Part shown: positions 52,147 to 63,000 of the stretch, one piece after another
Layout of the letters: every line of letters starts with the position of its first letter
Numbering within the stretch: position 1 is the stretch's first letter
Source: Candidatus Cloacimonadota bacterium
GTDB taxonomy: Bacteria; Cloacimonadota; Cloacimonadia; Cloacimonadales; Cloacimonadaceae
Direction of reading: 5' to 3'
Assembly (NCBI GenBank): GCA_029561955.1
Contig: JAKQWO010000021.1
Location: 1-64,000, forward strand
Length of the DNA stretch: 64,000 nt
Notes under the pieces: generated by a model
Database searches by the model: none
Told to the model about the DNA's origin: nothing
Seen by the model: the letters and a program-made list of their open reading frames with translations, nothing else
Program-made: the position numbers and the translations under genes

Positions 52147-54597
52147 CTACCACACAAACCCAGTCCGGATCAACTTACCCCCAAACAACTCCTCTTTCTC
52201 ACAGCCCAGCAGCTCAGCCAGAATATCCCAGATGGACGGCCCTTCCAAGCCTTTTTGGATGTTCAAGCCCTGCTCATCCCAGCTAAACTGCTCGATAATG
52301 CTTTTTAGCTCATAGGTTTTACTGCGCTCAGGTGTAGTCTTCTCCATCTGCCAGGTGTCCGTAGCGGCAAATCTTTCCACTGCAGCGATGGCCTGTGCTT
52401 TCAGCTCATCGGAAACATCGAAATGATAGACCTCCCCCTTGGGAAGCTTGGCTTTTGCTTCTAAAGGCTGTACCTTATTGATCTTAAAGCCGGGTATCTT
52501 GTTGAGCCCCAGTGATTCAGTGATCAGCTCCCTCTGATACTGAGTATAAAAGGAGAGATCAAAATACTCATCCTCCCCTTGCACCCCAAGCGGTAAGGGC
52601 GGCGAAAGGCTCACCTTCGGACGCGGGCTGAAACCCCGTGTATACACGGTTTCCAGCTCTAATTTGGAGATGATCCGATACAGCATCCGCATCCAATCCA
52701 GATGTGAGATAAAGCGCAGCGCATCCAGCTTTTGATAGAATACCCGATACTTATACAGCGGTGCATGCAAAGAGGGTTGTTCTTTAGGCTTAAATTCAGC
52801 CATCTGAATCGCCTGCTTGAGCGGCTCCGCTCTTACGGTGTGCAGCTCTGCGTTGCAGATGCCACATTGGGTGCAAGTCTCACGGCAATCAGCCGTAGTT
52901 TCTGCCCTGAGTGCCTTGTCATACTCTCCTTTCAGCCACTCCCTACAAATGCCCAGATCGACAAAATCCCAAGGCAGAGCCTGCTCTTCATCTATCGCCC
53001 CCAACATCTCATCCTGATTGATGCCCAGAGCTTGCATCGCATCCTGCCAGGCACCAAAATCAAAAACCTCATGCCAGCCATCCAAGCGCGCCCCACGCTT
53101 CCAAGCCTCATAAATCAGCTCGCCGATACGCTCATCTCCTCTGGTGATCAGGGCTTCCAGGGTGGAGTTTTCGATGTCGTGATACTTGATCTTGATATTG
53201 CGGTTTCGGCTAAAGGCACTCTTGATGTGATTTGCCTTTTGAAAAAGCAACTCGGGGTCTTCAAAAGCGCAGCGTTCAAAGGGTGTAAACGGCTTGGGAA
53301 CAAAGGGAGACAGGCTCACGTTGATCTGCATCCTGCCTTTGCTCAGGGAGTTGATGTATTTGATCAATTGGATGCTGGCCTCGATATCCTCCCAGGTCTC
53401 CGTGGGAAGCCCCAACATAAAGTAGAGCTTAATCCTCTGCCAGCCAAGTTGTTGTGCGATTCCAACTCCGCTGGTGATGTCTGTTTCGGTGATGTTTTTG
53501 TTGATCACATCCCTGAGCCGTTGGGAACCCGCTTCCACGGCGATGGTCAGCCCTTCGCGTCCCAAGTCTTTGAGCAGGCCCACCAAGTCTTTATCCAAGC
53601 TGTCCACACGGAGCGAAGGCAGAGAAACGCTGGTCTTCGCCGCATCCAAAGAAGCAAGCAGCGCAAAGAGCAGCTCCTTGATGCAGGAGTAATCGCTGGA
53701 AGATAGCGACATCAATCCCGCTTCATCCCAACCGCTAAGTGCCACCTCTTCCAAGAGCTTAGCCAAGATGTCATCCGGATTTCGCTCCCGCACCGGCCGG
53801 TAGATATAGCCCGCCTGGCAAAAACGACAACCACGCGTACAGCCCCGCATGATCTCCGCCACATAGCGGTTGTGCGTAGCCAATTGCCAGGAAAGCAGTT
53901 GCGGTGTATGCAGCTTCTTATTAGTGTGGAAGCCAGTATACTTGCGTACCTTGATCTTGAAAGCGGGATCAGCACTCATCATAGCATCATGCACTGCAGG
54001 CACATAGCAGCCTTCAATCTGCGCCAAAGCCCGGATTCGCTCTGCCCTACCCGACACCGTAGCGATCACCTCTGCAATCTCTAGGATACCCTCTTCTGCT
54101 TCCCCGATGAAAAATACGTCTACAAAAGGCTTTAGCGGCACCGGATTCACCGCACAAGGCCCACCCGCCATCACTATCGGGTCACTCTCTCCTCTTTCAT
54201 CCGCCAACACAGGTATCTGTGCTATGTCTATGAGCTCCAGCACGTTAGTGAAGGTGAGCTCACTTTGCAGAGTGACGGCCAAGACGTCGAAGCACTTTAC
54301 CGCCAGGGAGCTTTCCAGCGCAAACAGCGGGATTTCACGCTCTCTGAGGATGTCAATGAGGTCTATCCAAGGCAGATAGACACGATCCGCCATCGCATCT
54401 TGGCTATCATTGAGGATGCTATAGAGGATTTTGAGCCCCAGATGCGAGACACCCAGCTCATAGACATCCGGAAAAGCCAGACAAAAGCGAGCCTGATACT
54501 GTTCCGGATCCCGCTTAGCCGCATTGATTTCGTTATCTATATAGCGGGAGGGTTTATTCACTAAAGGCAAAAACTTGCCGATATCTATATACTGCAC
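52147..54597 (-). CDS. Radical SAM protein (TIGR03960 type) fused to DUF2344
   Basis: An 816-residue protein. An N-terminal domain (to about 200, FPDVYELGVSHLGLKILYSILN) has the B12-binding-like fold of this family. The radical SAM core carries CTRGCRFC (about 253-260, CxxxCxxC) and AGLMSLSSSDYS. Residues about 615-816 are DUF2344 (RVFYQKLDALRFISHLDWMR, RGFSPRPKVSLSPPLPLG). The two parts are often separate adjacent genes; here they are fused. CREWLKGEYDKAL and a CRETCTQCGIC cluster (about 577) may bind another Fe-S. The reaction is unknown; tRNA or ribosomal modification has been suggested for the family. GTG start. Confidence 0.85.
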   Translation of the reverse strand: MQYIDIGKFLPLVNKPSRYIDNEINAAKRDPEQYQARFCLAFPDVYELGVSHLGLKILYSILNDSQDAMADRVYLPWIDLIDILREREIPLFALESSLAVKCFDVLAVTLQSELTFTNVLELIDIAQIPVLADERGESDPIVMAGGPCAVNPVPLKPFVDVFFIGEAEEGILEIAEVIATVSGRAERIRALAQIEGCYVPAVHDAMMSADPAFKIKVRKYTGFHTNKKLHTPQLLSWQLATHNRYVAEIMRGCTRGCRFCQAGYIYRPVRERNPDDILAKLLEEVALSGWDEAGLMSLSSSDYSCIKELLFALLASLDAAKTSVSLPSLRVDSLDKDLVGLLKDLGREGLTIAVEAGSQRLRDVINKNITETDITSGVGIAQQLGWQRIKLYFMLGLPTETWEDIEASIQLIKYINSLSKGRMQINVSLSPFVPKPFTPFERCAFEDPELLFQKANHIKSAFSRNRNIKIKYHDIENSTLEALITRGDERIGELIYEAWKRGARLDGWHEVFDFGAWQDAMQALGINQDEMLGAIDEEQALPWDFVDLGICREWLKGEYDKALRAETTADCRETCTQCGICNAELHTVRAEPLKQAIQMAEFKPKEQPSLHAPLYKYRVFYQKLDALRFISHLDWMRMLYRIISKLELETVYTRGFSPRPKVSLSPPLPLGVQGEDEYFDLSFYTQYQRELITESLGLNKIPGFKINKVQPLEAKAKLPKGEVYHFDVSDELKAQAIAAVERFAATDTWQMEKTTPERSKTYELKSIIEQFSWDEQGLNIQKGLEGPSIWDILAELLGCEKEELFGGKLIRTGFVW

Positions 54598-54609
54598 GGC
54601 ACCAAGGGG

Positions 54610-55326
54610 TTATAAGGTTCTCAGCCTAACCTTTATATCGTGTTTATCCGCCCAGTTTAAAAGGTGCTGACACTGCGGCAGCTCGTCCAAGTGAAGATGC
54701 TCGCCTCCTTCATAATTGGGTAAGCTCAGATCAGCCAAGGTCTTCTCATAGCGGCATTGCTGCAAGTAAAACCTATCCCCCGGTTTGAGCGCCTCCTGTA
54801 TGCCCTCAATATCCTCCCAGGTGAGCAGACTGTCAAAAAAGGTGGTGCGAAACTCATATTCCTTGCCGCTTCTGCGGATGGCATCCATGCTTTTTTGCAG
54901 GGAAGATGCCGGCACATCGCTTTGTGTGATAAGAAGATAGAGGTGCCAAGGAGCTTTGATATCCATCGCCCAATAATCCACCAGATTCTCACTCACCAAG
55001 CGTTCGATCACCTCGGGATTTGAGCCATTGCTATCCATTTTCACCAAAAAACCCAGCTCCTTAATGCGTCTGACAAACTCCGGCAAATTGGCATGTAAAG
55101 TTGGCTCTCCTCCCGTGATCACCACTGCCCCGAGCTTGCCGATGCGCCCTCTCAGGAAAGCGAGGACAGACTCCTCGGGAATGGTCTCTGTATAGCGTTC
55201 CGGCTCTACCAGCTCAGGATTGTGACAGTAGGGACAACGGAAGTTGCACCCCTGAGTAAAGACGATAGCTGCTAACTGGCCTGGATAATCCAGCAGTGAA
55301 AACTTCTGGAATCCGCCAATTTTCAT
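54610..55326 (-). CDS. nrdG: Anaerobic ribonucleotide reductase activating protein
   Basis: A 238-residue radical SAM activase. CNFRCPYC (about 29-36) is the CxxxCxxC cluster. FSLLDYPGQLAAIVFTQGC and VVITGGEPTLH match the NrdG2 (TIGR02495) branch. It makes the glycyl radical on NrdD. The frame is open 67 codons further upstream inside nrdD; ATG 55326, two bases after the nrdD stop, is the coupled start. Confidence 0.92.
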   Translation of the reverse strand: MKIGGFQKFSLLDYPGQLAAIVFTQGCNFRCPYCHNPELVEPERYTETIPEESVLAFLRGRIGKLGAVVITGGEPTLHANLPEFVRRIKELGFLVKMDSNGSNPEVIERLVSENLVDYWAMDIKAPWHLYLLITQSDVPASSLQKSMDAIRRSGKEYEFRTTFFDSLLTWEDIEGIQEALKPGDRFYLQQCRYEKTLADLSLPNYEGGEHLHLDELPQCQHLLNWADKHDIKVRLRTL

Positions 55327-55328
55327 GA

Positions 55329-57440
55329 TTACGCTTGCCTTTTGAGCGTTGGCTGGTTGTGGTTGATGGTATCGAAAGTGGTGCGCATCCTGAATTCCGC
55401 CTGCTTTCCCTTGTTCCACTGGGACACGGGACGCAGGTAACCTACAATGCGGGAATACACTTCCGTCGTCTTGGTACAGATGGGGCAAATGGGCTGTTCG
55501 CCCACCAAATAACCGTGATTGGTGCAAATGCTGAAGGTGGGTGAAAAGGTGAAGTAGGGCAGGTGATAGTTTTCACAAACGCTTCTCACAAGTTTCAGAA
55601 TGCTGCTGCCGTGTTCAACTCTTTCTCCGCCAAAGATATGCAGCACTGTGCCACCCGTGTATTTGGTCTGCAGCTCATCCTGTAAATCCAGCACTTCAAA
55701 GACGTCATCTGAATAGTTGACCGGAAGCTGGGTGCTGTTGGTATAGAAGGGAGCATCATCGGAACTGTTTGCACACACGATATTTCTATATTTCTGCCTG
55801 TCAATGAGCGCCAGACGATAGCTGGTTCCCTCTGCGGGTGTGGCTTCCAGGTTGTAGTTGTTGCCCGTTTCTTCCTGGAATTCAATCAGCTTATCACGCA
55901 GGTAGTCCATGACCTTGAGGGAAAACTCTTGTCCCTGTTCGGTTGCGATACTGCAGCCCAGGAAGTTTTCACAGGCTTCGTTCATGCCGATAATGCCGAT
56001 GGTGGAAAAGTGGTTTTTCCAATACTGATCAAAGCGGCTGTAGATGTCTTTGAGGTAAAACTTGGTGTAGGGATACAAACCGCCAGTGGTGTATTTTTCC
56101 AAGACCTTACGCTTGATCTCAAGGCTGTTTTTGGCCATGTTGACCACCATTTCCAGCCTTTGGAAAAACTCCTCTTCGCTGCTGGAAAGATAGCCGATTC
56201 TGGGCAGATTGATGGTGACCACACCGATGGAACCGGTGAGCGGATTAGCGCCAAACAGCCCTCCACCTCTGGCTTCCAGCTTGCGGGTGTCCAAGCGCAG
56301 ACGGCAACACATGGAACGCGCATCATTGGGATCCATATCCGAATTGACAAAGTTGGAAAAGTAAGGAATGCCATATTTTGCAGTCGCTTCCCAGAGATAA
56401 TCCAGCTTGGGGTCGTCCCAATCAAAATCCTTGGTGACATTGTAGGTAGGGATGGGAAATGTGAAGACACGTCCTTTGGCATCGCCTCCGATCATCACTT
56501 CCAAAAAGGCACGGTTGATCATATCCATTTCACGGCTAAATTCGCTATAGGTCTTATCCTGCGGTTCACCACCGATGACAGCAGGCTGATCTTTATACAT
56601 ATCAGGCACTTGCAGATCCATAGTGATATTGGTGAAGGGCGTCTGAAATCCCACCCGCGTAGGCACATTGATGTTGAAGACAAATTCCTGCAAAGCCTGC
56701 TTCACTTCTTCGTAAGTCAATTGATCATAATAGATAAAGGGAGCCAGGAGGGTGTCAAAACTGGAGAAGGCCTGCGCCCCTGCAGCCTCACCCTGAAGCG
56801 TGTAAAAGAAATTGACGATCTGCCCCAGAGCACTCCTAAAGTGCCGTGCCGGTGAACTTTCCACCTTGCCTTCCGCACCGGAAAAGCCCTTGTTGAGCAA
56901 ATCCATCAGGTCCCAGCCCACGCAATAGACTGACAGTTGACCCAGATCATGGATGTGCATATCGCCATCCACATGCGCACTGCGGATCTCCGGCGGATAT
57001 ATCTTGCTGAGCCAGTAGGTTTTACTCACTTCTGCAGCGATGTAGTTATTTAATCCCTGCAGGGAAAACGCCATGTTTGAATTTTCATTTACCTGCCAAT
57101 CAAGCTTTTGCAGATATTGGTCGATCAACCGCACGCCCGCCGTGGAAACCAGCTCTCGAATCTTGGAATGCTGATCTCTATAGATAATAAAGGCTTTGGC
57201 AGATTTCTTGTAGGGAGATGCAAGCAGCACTTCCTCCACAATGTCCTGAATCATCTCCACTTCCGGAATCCCAGTGGGAATGAGCTGATAGGCCAGATTC
57301 AACACCCTCAAAGTGAGAGTGCCGGCGATATCATCTCCATATTCGCCAGTGGCTTGGCCAGCTTTCAATATGGCCTGCGTTATCTTGTCTTTGTCAAAGG
57401 CAACAATCTGCCCGCTGCGCTTGCGGATCTTGGTAAACAT
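55329..57440 (-). CDS. nrdD: Anaerobic ribonucleoside-triphosphate reductase (class III)
   Basis: A 703-residue enzyme. An N-terminal ATP-cone (about 3-95, RKRSGQIVAFDKDKITQAI) senses dATP/ATP. The ten-stranded barrel holds MCCRLRLD with the active Cys. A C-terminal zinc site (CTNHGY and CPIC, about 635-653) precedes the glycyl radical loop RIVGYLRPVSQWNKGKQAEF (about 659). It reduces NTPs using formate under strict anoxia. ATG 57440 has AGGAG at five bases; the longer frame from 57497 lacks one. Confidence 0.95.
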   Translation of the reverse strand: MFTKIRKRSGQIVAFDKDKITQAILKAGQATGEYGDDIAGTLTLRVLNLAYQLIPTGIPEVEMIQDIVEEVLLASPYKKSAKAFIIYRDQHSKIRELVSTAGVRLIDQYLQKLDWQVNENSNMAFSLQGLNNYIAAEVSKTYWLSKIYPPEIRSAHVDGDMHIHDLGQLSVYCVGWDLMDLLNKGFSGAEGKVESSPARHFRSALGQIVNFFYTLQGEAAGAQAFSSFDTLLAPFIYYDQLTYEEVKQALQEFVFNINVPTRVGFQTPFTNITMDLQVPDMYKDQPAVIGGEPQDKTYSEFSREMDMINRAFLEVMIGGDAKGRVFTFPIPTYNVTKDFDWDDPKLDYLWEATAKYGIPYFSNFVNSDMDPNDARSMCCRLRLDTRKLEARGGGLFGANPLTGSIGVVTINLPRIGYLSSSEEEFFQRLEMVVNMAKNSLEIKRKVLEKYTTGGLYPYTKFYLKDIYSRFDQYWKNHFSTIGIIGMNEACENFLGCSIATEQGQEFSLKVMDYLRDKLIEFQEETGNNYNLEATPAEGTSYRLALIDRQKYRNIVCANSSDDAPFYTNSTQLPVNYSDDVFEVLDLQDELQTKYTGGTVLHIFGGERVEHGSSILKLVRSVCENYHLPYFTFSPTFSICTNHGYLVGEQPICPICTKTTEVYSRIVGYLRPVSQWNKGKQAEFRMRTTFDTINHNQPTLKRQA

Positions 57441-57552
57441 GGTGTCTCCTATATCTATTGGGTCAGTCGTAATTGGTATTTCGTTGCTTCTCCACAACTT
57501 ACAGTCAAATGTGCGAATTTCCTGAAAGCGAGAAGAGACTCGATAGTTTCAC

Positions 57553-57579
57553 TGTTTAAAAGAGTTACCATTCTGTCAA
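57553..57579 (-). promoter_or_regulatory. Putative nrdDG promoter
   Basis: On the minus strand TTGACA (57579-57574), 15 bases, then TAAACA (57558-57553). The -35 overlaps a perfect palindrome TGTCAATGACA (57574-57584), which could bind a regulator. No NrdR-box pair is evident by eye. The rest of 57585-57733 shows nothing else clear. Confidence 0.35.
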
Positions 57580-57733
57580 TGACAAATAAGGTTTTCTTGA
57601 TACAAGCAGATGGAATTTATTCAACAGCAAAGAGGTAATAAAGAGTCACGCATACAGATAGGCAGACAATGTGAACGAGACTTTTTTATTTTATATCTTG
57701 ACTTTTTTGCCGCATCTCAGAGATCATGCCTAC

Positions 57734-58867
57734 ATGAAGAACCAAGAAAAACTAAACCTGATTAAAAACAGCCTAACTGCTGCATTGCAGAGCTTTTGCA
57801 AGTTTGAAAGCTTGCAAGCGCATTTGTCTAAACTTCCTCAAGGGCAAGACATAGCCCTCTTAGCCATAGGCAAAGATGCCGGCCGGATGCTGGATGCGGC
57901 CATGAAAACCATAAGTCCCGCCGCTGGTAACGCAATCTGCCTAACCAAATACGGCTACTATCAGCCTGAGGATAAAAGAATTATCTTCATGGAGGCAGGG
58001 CATCCCGTCCCGGATGAGAACACTATCAAGCATAGCCTTACCATCATCAATTGGCTCAAATCCTTGCCCCAAGAGATGGATCTGGTTGTTTTGCTCAGCG
58101 GAGGCGGCTCTGCCCTCTTTGAAGCACCCAAAGCCCCCTATAATCTGGCAGACATTATCCGAATCAATAAAGAGCTACTCACTAAGGGCTTGGATATCAA
58201 AGAGATGAATCGGGTGAGAGCCACCTTTTCTGAGGTGAAAGCCGGAGCGGCAGCCAAGCACTTTAAAGGCAAACACCTCCGAGTCTACGCTTTATCCGAT
58301 GTGGAAAACGATGACCCCCGCGTGATTTCCAGCGGCCCCTTTACCAGAGCAGACGTGGAATATCACATCATCGGCAACAACTACAGCTTTCGCCAAATCC
58401 TGAAAGCTGAGCTGGAACAGCGCGGCTTTGATGTCATCAATTTACAAGCCTTTATGAGCAGCGATGTTACGGCTTTGATCAACGGACTCAAGCAGACTTT
58501 GGCTGCCAACTCCCAGAGCCCTGCCTGCTCTATTATCCTCAGCGGCGGCGAAGTCCCCATCCAAGTGACGGGCAAGGGATTAGGCGGACGCTGCACCCAT
58601 CTGGCCTTGAGCATGGCGCCCATATTGGAAAACTATGAAAATGCCCTGTTTCTGGCTTTTGCCACGGATGGCAGCGACAATCTCTATGGTGTGGCGGGTG
58701 CCTGGGTGGATTCCCAGACCGCTAAAAAACTGAAATCCAGAGGGATAGATATAGACGAAGCATTGCAAAACTCAGACAGCTACACGGCTCTGAACTCTAT
58801 CGGCCAAATCTTGGAAACGGGAGAATTCCATGCCAATGTCAACGACGTCTATATACTCTCACTCTGA
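57734..58867 (+). CDS. Glycerate 2-kinase (MOFRL/DUF4147 family)
   Basis: A 377-residue kinase. LLAIGKDAGRM (about 38), GHPVPDENT (about 87) and VLLSGGGSALFEAP (about 117) are the family's N-terminal signatures. ILSGGEVPIQVTGKGLGGRCTH (about 275) is the MOFRL part and ends FATDGSDNLYGVAGAWVD. It makes 2-phosphoglycerate from glycerate and ATP. The frame is open from GTG 57671, but ATG 57734 starts the conserved part. It is slightly shorter than most members. Confidence 0.88.
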   Translation: MKNQEKLNLIKNSLTAALQSFCKFESLQAHLSKLPQGQDIALLAIGKDAGRMLDAAMKTISPAAGNAICLTKYGYYQPEDKRIIFMEAGHPVPDENTIKHSLTIINWLKSLPQEMDLVVLLSGGGSALFEAPKAPYNLADIIRINKELLTKGLDIKEMNRVRATFSEVKAGAAAKHFKGKHLRVYALSDVENDDPRVISSGPFTRADVEYHIIGNNYSFRQILKAELEQRGFDVINLQAFMSSDVTALINGLKQTLAANSQSPACSIILSGGEVPIQVTGKGLGGRCTHLALSMAPILENYENALFLAFATDGSDNLYGVAGAWVDSQTAKKLKSRGIDIDEALQNSDSYTALNSIGQILETGEFHANVNDVYILSL

Positions 58868-58916
58868 AATCGCCCCCAAAAAGACAGTCGCCCCAGTGTG
58901 CTCTTTCCTGCCTCTT

Positions 58917-59001
58917 CCATGCTTAGCCGCCCGGTGATTACTCGGTGATACTCGGGAAAAACCCGAGTATATCCACGGCATCACCCTGCGGGTAAGTAAG
59001 G
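58917..59001 (+). repeat. 85-bp palindromic element, copy D
   Basis: The same element as copies A-C, with arms GGTGATTACTCGG and ACCCGAGTAT. One change breaks the outer stem (ATATCC for ATCACC). It lies 50 bases after the glycerate kinase stop. The next 390 bases (59002-59393) are AT-rich and show no clear gene. Confidence 0.72.
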
Positions 59002-59393
59002 TAGGGGGTGGTTTCCAAACGGCTCCTACCTTGCAACTGCCAGCTTGCTAACATCTTATCTAGAAATGATTAGCTATTGGTTTGGTAGGTTTTACTTTCC
59101 CAGCATCAAACTGTCTGACATTTCGGCCGGGAGGCGATCTATCTGAACAGGATTCAGAAAAAGAATGGTGTTTCACCACAGGCATACTAACACACTTAAT
59201 ATAATATGGTTAGACAGTGCATCATTATATAAAAACGCAGTGTTTATAAAAATAGTTCTTGACAGATTACCTGTGGTGAATAAGATAGCCCTATCGACCG
59301 TTGATATTCCTAAAGATCCTGTTTACGAAATGCTTTTGGCCGTGTTGGTCGTGCAACTTCTACAAAGACTATTTCGATATACAAGGAGACATC

Positions 59394-60021
59394 ATGAATT
59401 TCAAGAGCAGCACCGCTCTGGAAACCAGACCCTTCAGGGCTTTCGGCCCTGCAGGGGAGATGTCCCTATTTGCCTCAGCCCCCCCCCCGAGAATATTACT
59501 ATAATACTGTTTTACTGACACACATATTGGTCATCTCAGCCTCCACCCACAGGAAGAGGCGAATTCTTAGGCATGTTGTGCTCAAGAGCAATCATCCACC
59601 CTGTATAGAGCAGGTTTACCTGCAGATCAGGGATCTATTCTACCGTGCAAGGTCATCAATACCTGATCCTTATATTCAAACTGGCCTTACCCATCTTTTC
59701 CACAATACAAGCAAAGCCGCTGAGCTTTTTGAATTCCCGGGCAATACTCTTGTCCCAAACACAGAAATCCTGAAAGGGCATCTATTATTTCTACTGCTGC
59801 TGCGCATTTTCAGACAGAGCTATACAATCACCGTTCAAATACGTAACGGAGCTACTACCGACTATTATCCCTTCTCCTGTTGGGCTGACTCTGCCGGTTC
59901 TTCATTCCCTCCTTTTATTGGTACGCCCATGTCTGAGAATCAACCTTATATGACCAATACCCGGCCTGACCGGCTTTGCGCAAGAGAACTAATCATTAAA
60001 CAAATAGAGGTAAAATCATGA
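59394..60021 (+). pseudogene. Open frame split by a C10 tract, unknown function
   Basis: ATG 59394 has a strong AAGGAG at five bases (59383-59388). Its frame runs to a C10 tract (59479-59488) and then stops within 16 bases. One base fewer in the tract (C9) would join it to the frame that continues to 60021, giving 208 residues. That frame ends in ATGA, overlapping the next start by four bases as a coupled gene would. The protein is not recognised; it contains a hydrophobic LLFLLLLRIF patch. It may be a phase-variable gene, a sequencing error or decay. Confidence 0.45.
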
Positions 60022-63000
60022 AACGCTTTTTATCTTTTGGCGCAGTGATTGCGCTGGGGCTCGTCTTTGGGCTCTACGCTTTCACAGTTACCATAGGCGA
60101 AACCACGGAAGAAGTTTCCTACTTCCCGATTTACACTTACGGTGGCTACAACTACACCCAGCAAATCTACACTCAGGCTCAGATCAATTACCAAGGCGAA
60201 ATCACCATGATCAAGTTTTTCCGTATTGGCTACGGTAATTTTACAAACAGCCACAATTGGATGATTTACATGGGGCATACTACCCGCACTTCTTTCTCAT
60301 CTACCTCAGACTGGGAACCTGGCACCAACCTCACGCAGGTGTTCGCCGGTAGCGTGCTCGCCAACTTCCCTAATCCCGAAGAGTGGATGGAGATCACCTT
60401 GGACACCCCCTTTATCTACAACAACGCCGAAAATTTAGTCGTTGCCATTCATGAATATACACCCGGTAATGGTGCTTGCGTAAGATGGGGCGGCTTTACC
60501 AGTGACAATCACATGGGTATATCTTACCACAATAACGTAACCAATCCAGATGTCAACAACCCGCCTTCTGCCAATTCGATAGCCAACCAGATCGCTGCCA
60601 TCCGACTGGAGTTTACGGATATTGAAGCCCCCCTGGCACCTGTGCTGGTTTTCCCCGAAAACAATGCCACCATCGCGAATGGTCAGTCTCTGCGCTGGAC
60701 TTTACCGCAAGGTAGCCAAGGTTCAAATGGTTATGATGTGTATATTGATAGTGTTCTTGTGAGCACCTTCCAGCCTGGAACTCAATATGTGGTCAGCGGT
60801 TTGGATCTTGGGCCTCACACCTGGCATGTGGTAGCTTGCAACGACGTGGGTGAATCTCCACCCTCCGAAACGGGAAACTTTAACATTGCTCCGAGTGTGC
60901 AAATAGGGGATGGCACGGCGCAAAACGCGCTGCCTGTCAATCCAAATTTCAGATACAGCTACAGCCAAAGTATCTTTTTGCAGCCTGAGATCAATATCAG
61001 CAATCAACGCATTGAGGGTTTATGCTATTACTGGAATGGTGGAGGTATCGGAACCAACACCAGCGATTGGATAGTGTATATGGGTCACGTGCAGAGGAAT
61101 GGATTTAACGGTAACAGGGATTGGGTTCCCGTGGATGAAATGATGCAGGTCTTCAATGGGCAACTGGATATCCCCGCTGAAGCTGGCTGGATAGAGATAC
61201 CCTTGGATACACCTTTTACCTATAACAATGTGGATAACCTGGTGATCGCTGTCGATGAAAACACGCCCGCCTCCGATGGCAGCAGCCAATTCTTTTACAA
61301 CACGTCCACCCCGGGCCAAAATCGCAGCATCCGTTATCAACACAACAGCACCAATCCCGACCCCAACTCACCTCCCAGTGGAGTTCGGGTGACTGCATAT
61401 CCCAATATCCTGATGCGTTTTGGAGATTTGCCCACTACTCCTATTTTGGTGTTTTTACCCGCAGCATTGAATTTTGGCACGGTGCGGTATGGTCAGCCCA
61501 GTGGTCCGCTTACCGTAGTGGCTCACAACACAGGTAGTGGGACCCTTCATCTCACCGCAGCGGATATCAGCATCATAGGCATCCATGCGAACGAGTTTTC
61601 CTTTGATACTTCAAACCTGCCTGCAGCCCTCGCTCCCGGGCAGTATGTGCAGATCCCGGTGACTGTGACAGGGATTACCGCAGGTGAGATTACCGCCACA
61701 CTACGCGTGGTTTACAATGGGGAAAACTGTGATGTAGCCCTGGCTGCCAACGTTTTACCTGCGGGTGCCATCATAATAGGGGACAGCACGCGCACGCAAA
61801 GATGGCCTTTTGGCACAACTTATGGTTTTGAACGTTCCGCAGCTCTCTACACGGCGAATCAGATTGGCATGGCTGGCGATCTCAATCTCAGTATGATAGC
61901 TTGGGATTGTGCCAACACTACCGACATCACCATCCCCTATAGGATTTGGGCCAAAAACACCAATGATGTCGCCTTGACAACCCAAACCTGGCAGGAATTG
62001 ACTACTGGTGCGACCCTGGTCAAGGAGGGCACTTTTGTGCCCAACACCTTGGGCTGGAATATGTTCCAATTGGATACGCTCTTTGTCTATGCCGGCTCAA
62101 GCCTGATCATCGGAGTGGAAACCAACTATGGTGGCTCAGGTGAAGGAAGTGGTCACACATTTAGCTGCACCAACCTGGGCCAACAGCGGCACCAATATTG
62201 GATTCAAAACGACAGTGCACCTACCGGCAACGGAACCTTGCATACTTATAGTCCCAATATCATGATGATACTAAACGTGGATGTCGAGAATGACCTCGGT
62301 GCCGGAAGCATCAACGGTAATCTCACGCCCACGGTTGGGATAGAAACCAGCCACACCGTGAGGATCAGAAACAATGGCAGCAACGATCAAAACAACTATC
62401 AGGTAAAACTGATGGGGCCGGACAACGTGGAACTTGCCAGCGTGGCAGGGCCTCCCATAAGCAGCCAGCAAGTCGTGGAAGTGGAGATCCCCTGGATACC
62501 TGCCACTCAGGGCGACTGCACCATTTACGGAAAGGTGGAACTCACCGGTGATCAAATCTGGTTCAACAACGTGACTCTACCCATAGACCTCGTGGTCAAT
62601 CCTCCAGGAGCGATTACTTTCACTGTGGGTGATGGCAGCCAAGCCGCACGTATACCTGTGGATATGTGGCGGAAACACTCCCTCTTTGAAACCCTTTACT
62701 TTCCGGATGAGATGGATGGATTCTTCTTCGGGCAGATCACAGGTGTCAAATTCTACAATCAATTCGAAACCAACCTGCCGCAAATGCCTGTCTCCATCTG
62801 GTTGGGCACCACCACACAAACCAGCTTGGCTGCTGGATACATCCCCTCCACAGAACTCACCCTGGTTTACGATGGACTGGTGGACTTCCCCAGCGGAGAA
62901 AACATCATCAGCATCAGTTTCAACGAGCCATATTCTTACTTGGATGGCAACAACCTGGTGATGATGGTACGTAAAGCAGATACCGCCAACAACTCACCCA

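Noticed and set aside
59165-59518. 117-codon plus-strand open frame overlapping the C10 tract
   Set aside because: It has no ribosome binding site and an unlikely composition. The ATG at 59394 with AAGGAG is the better reading of this region.
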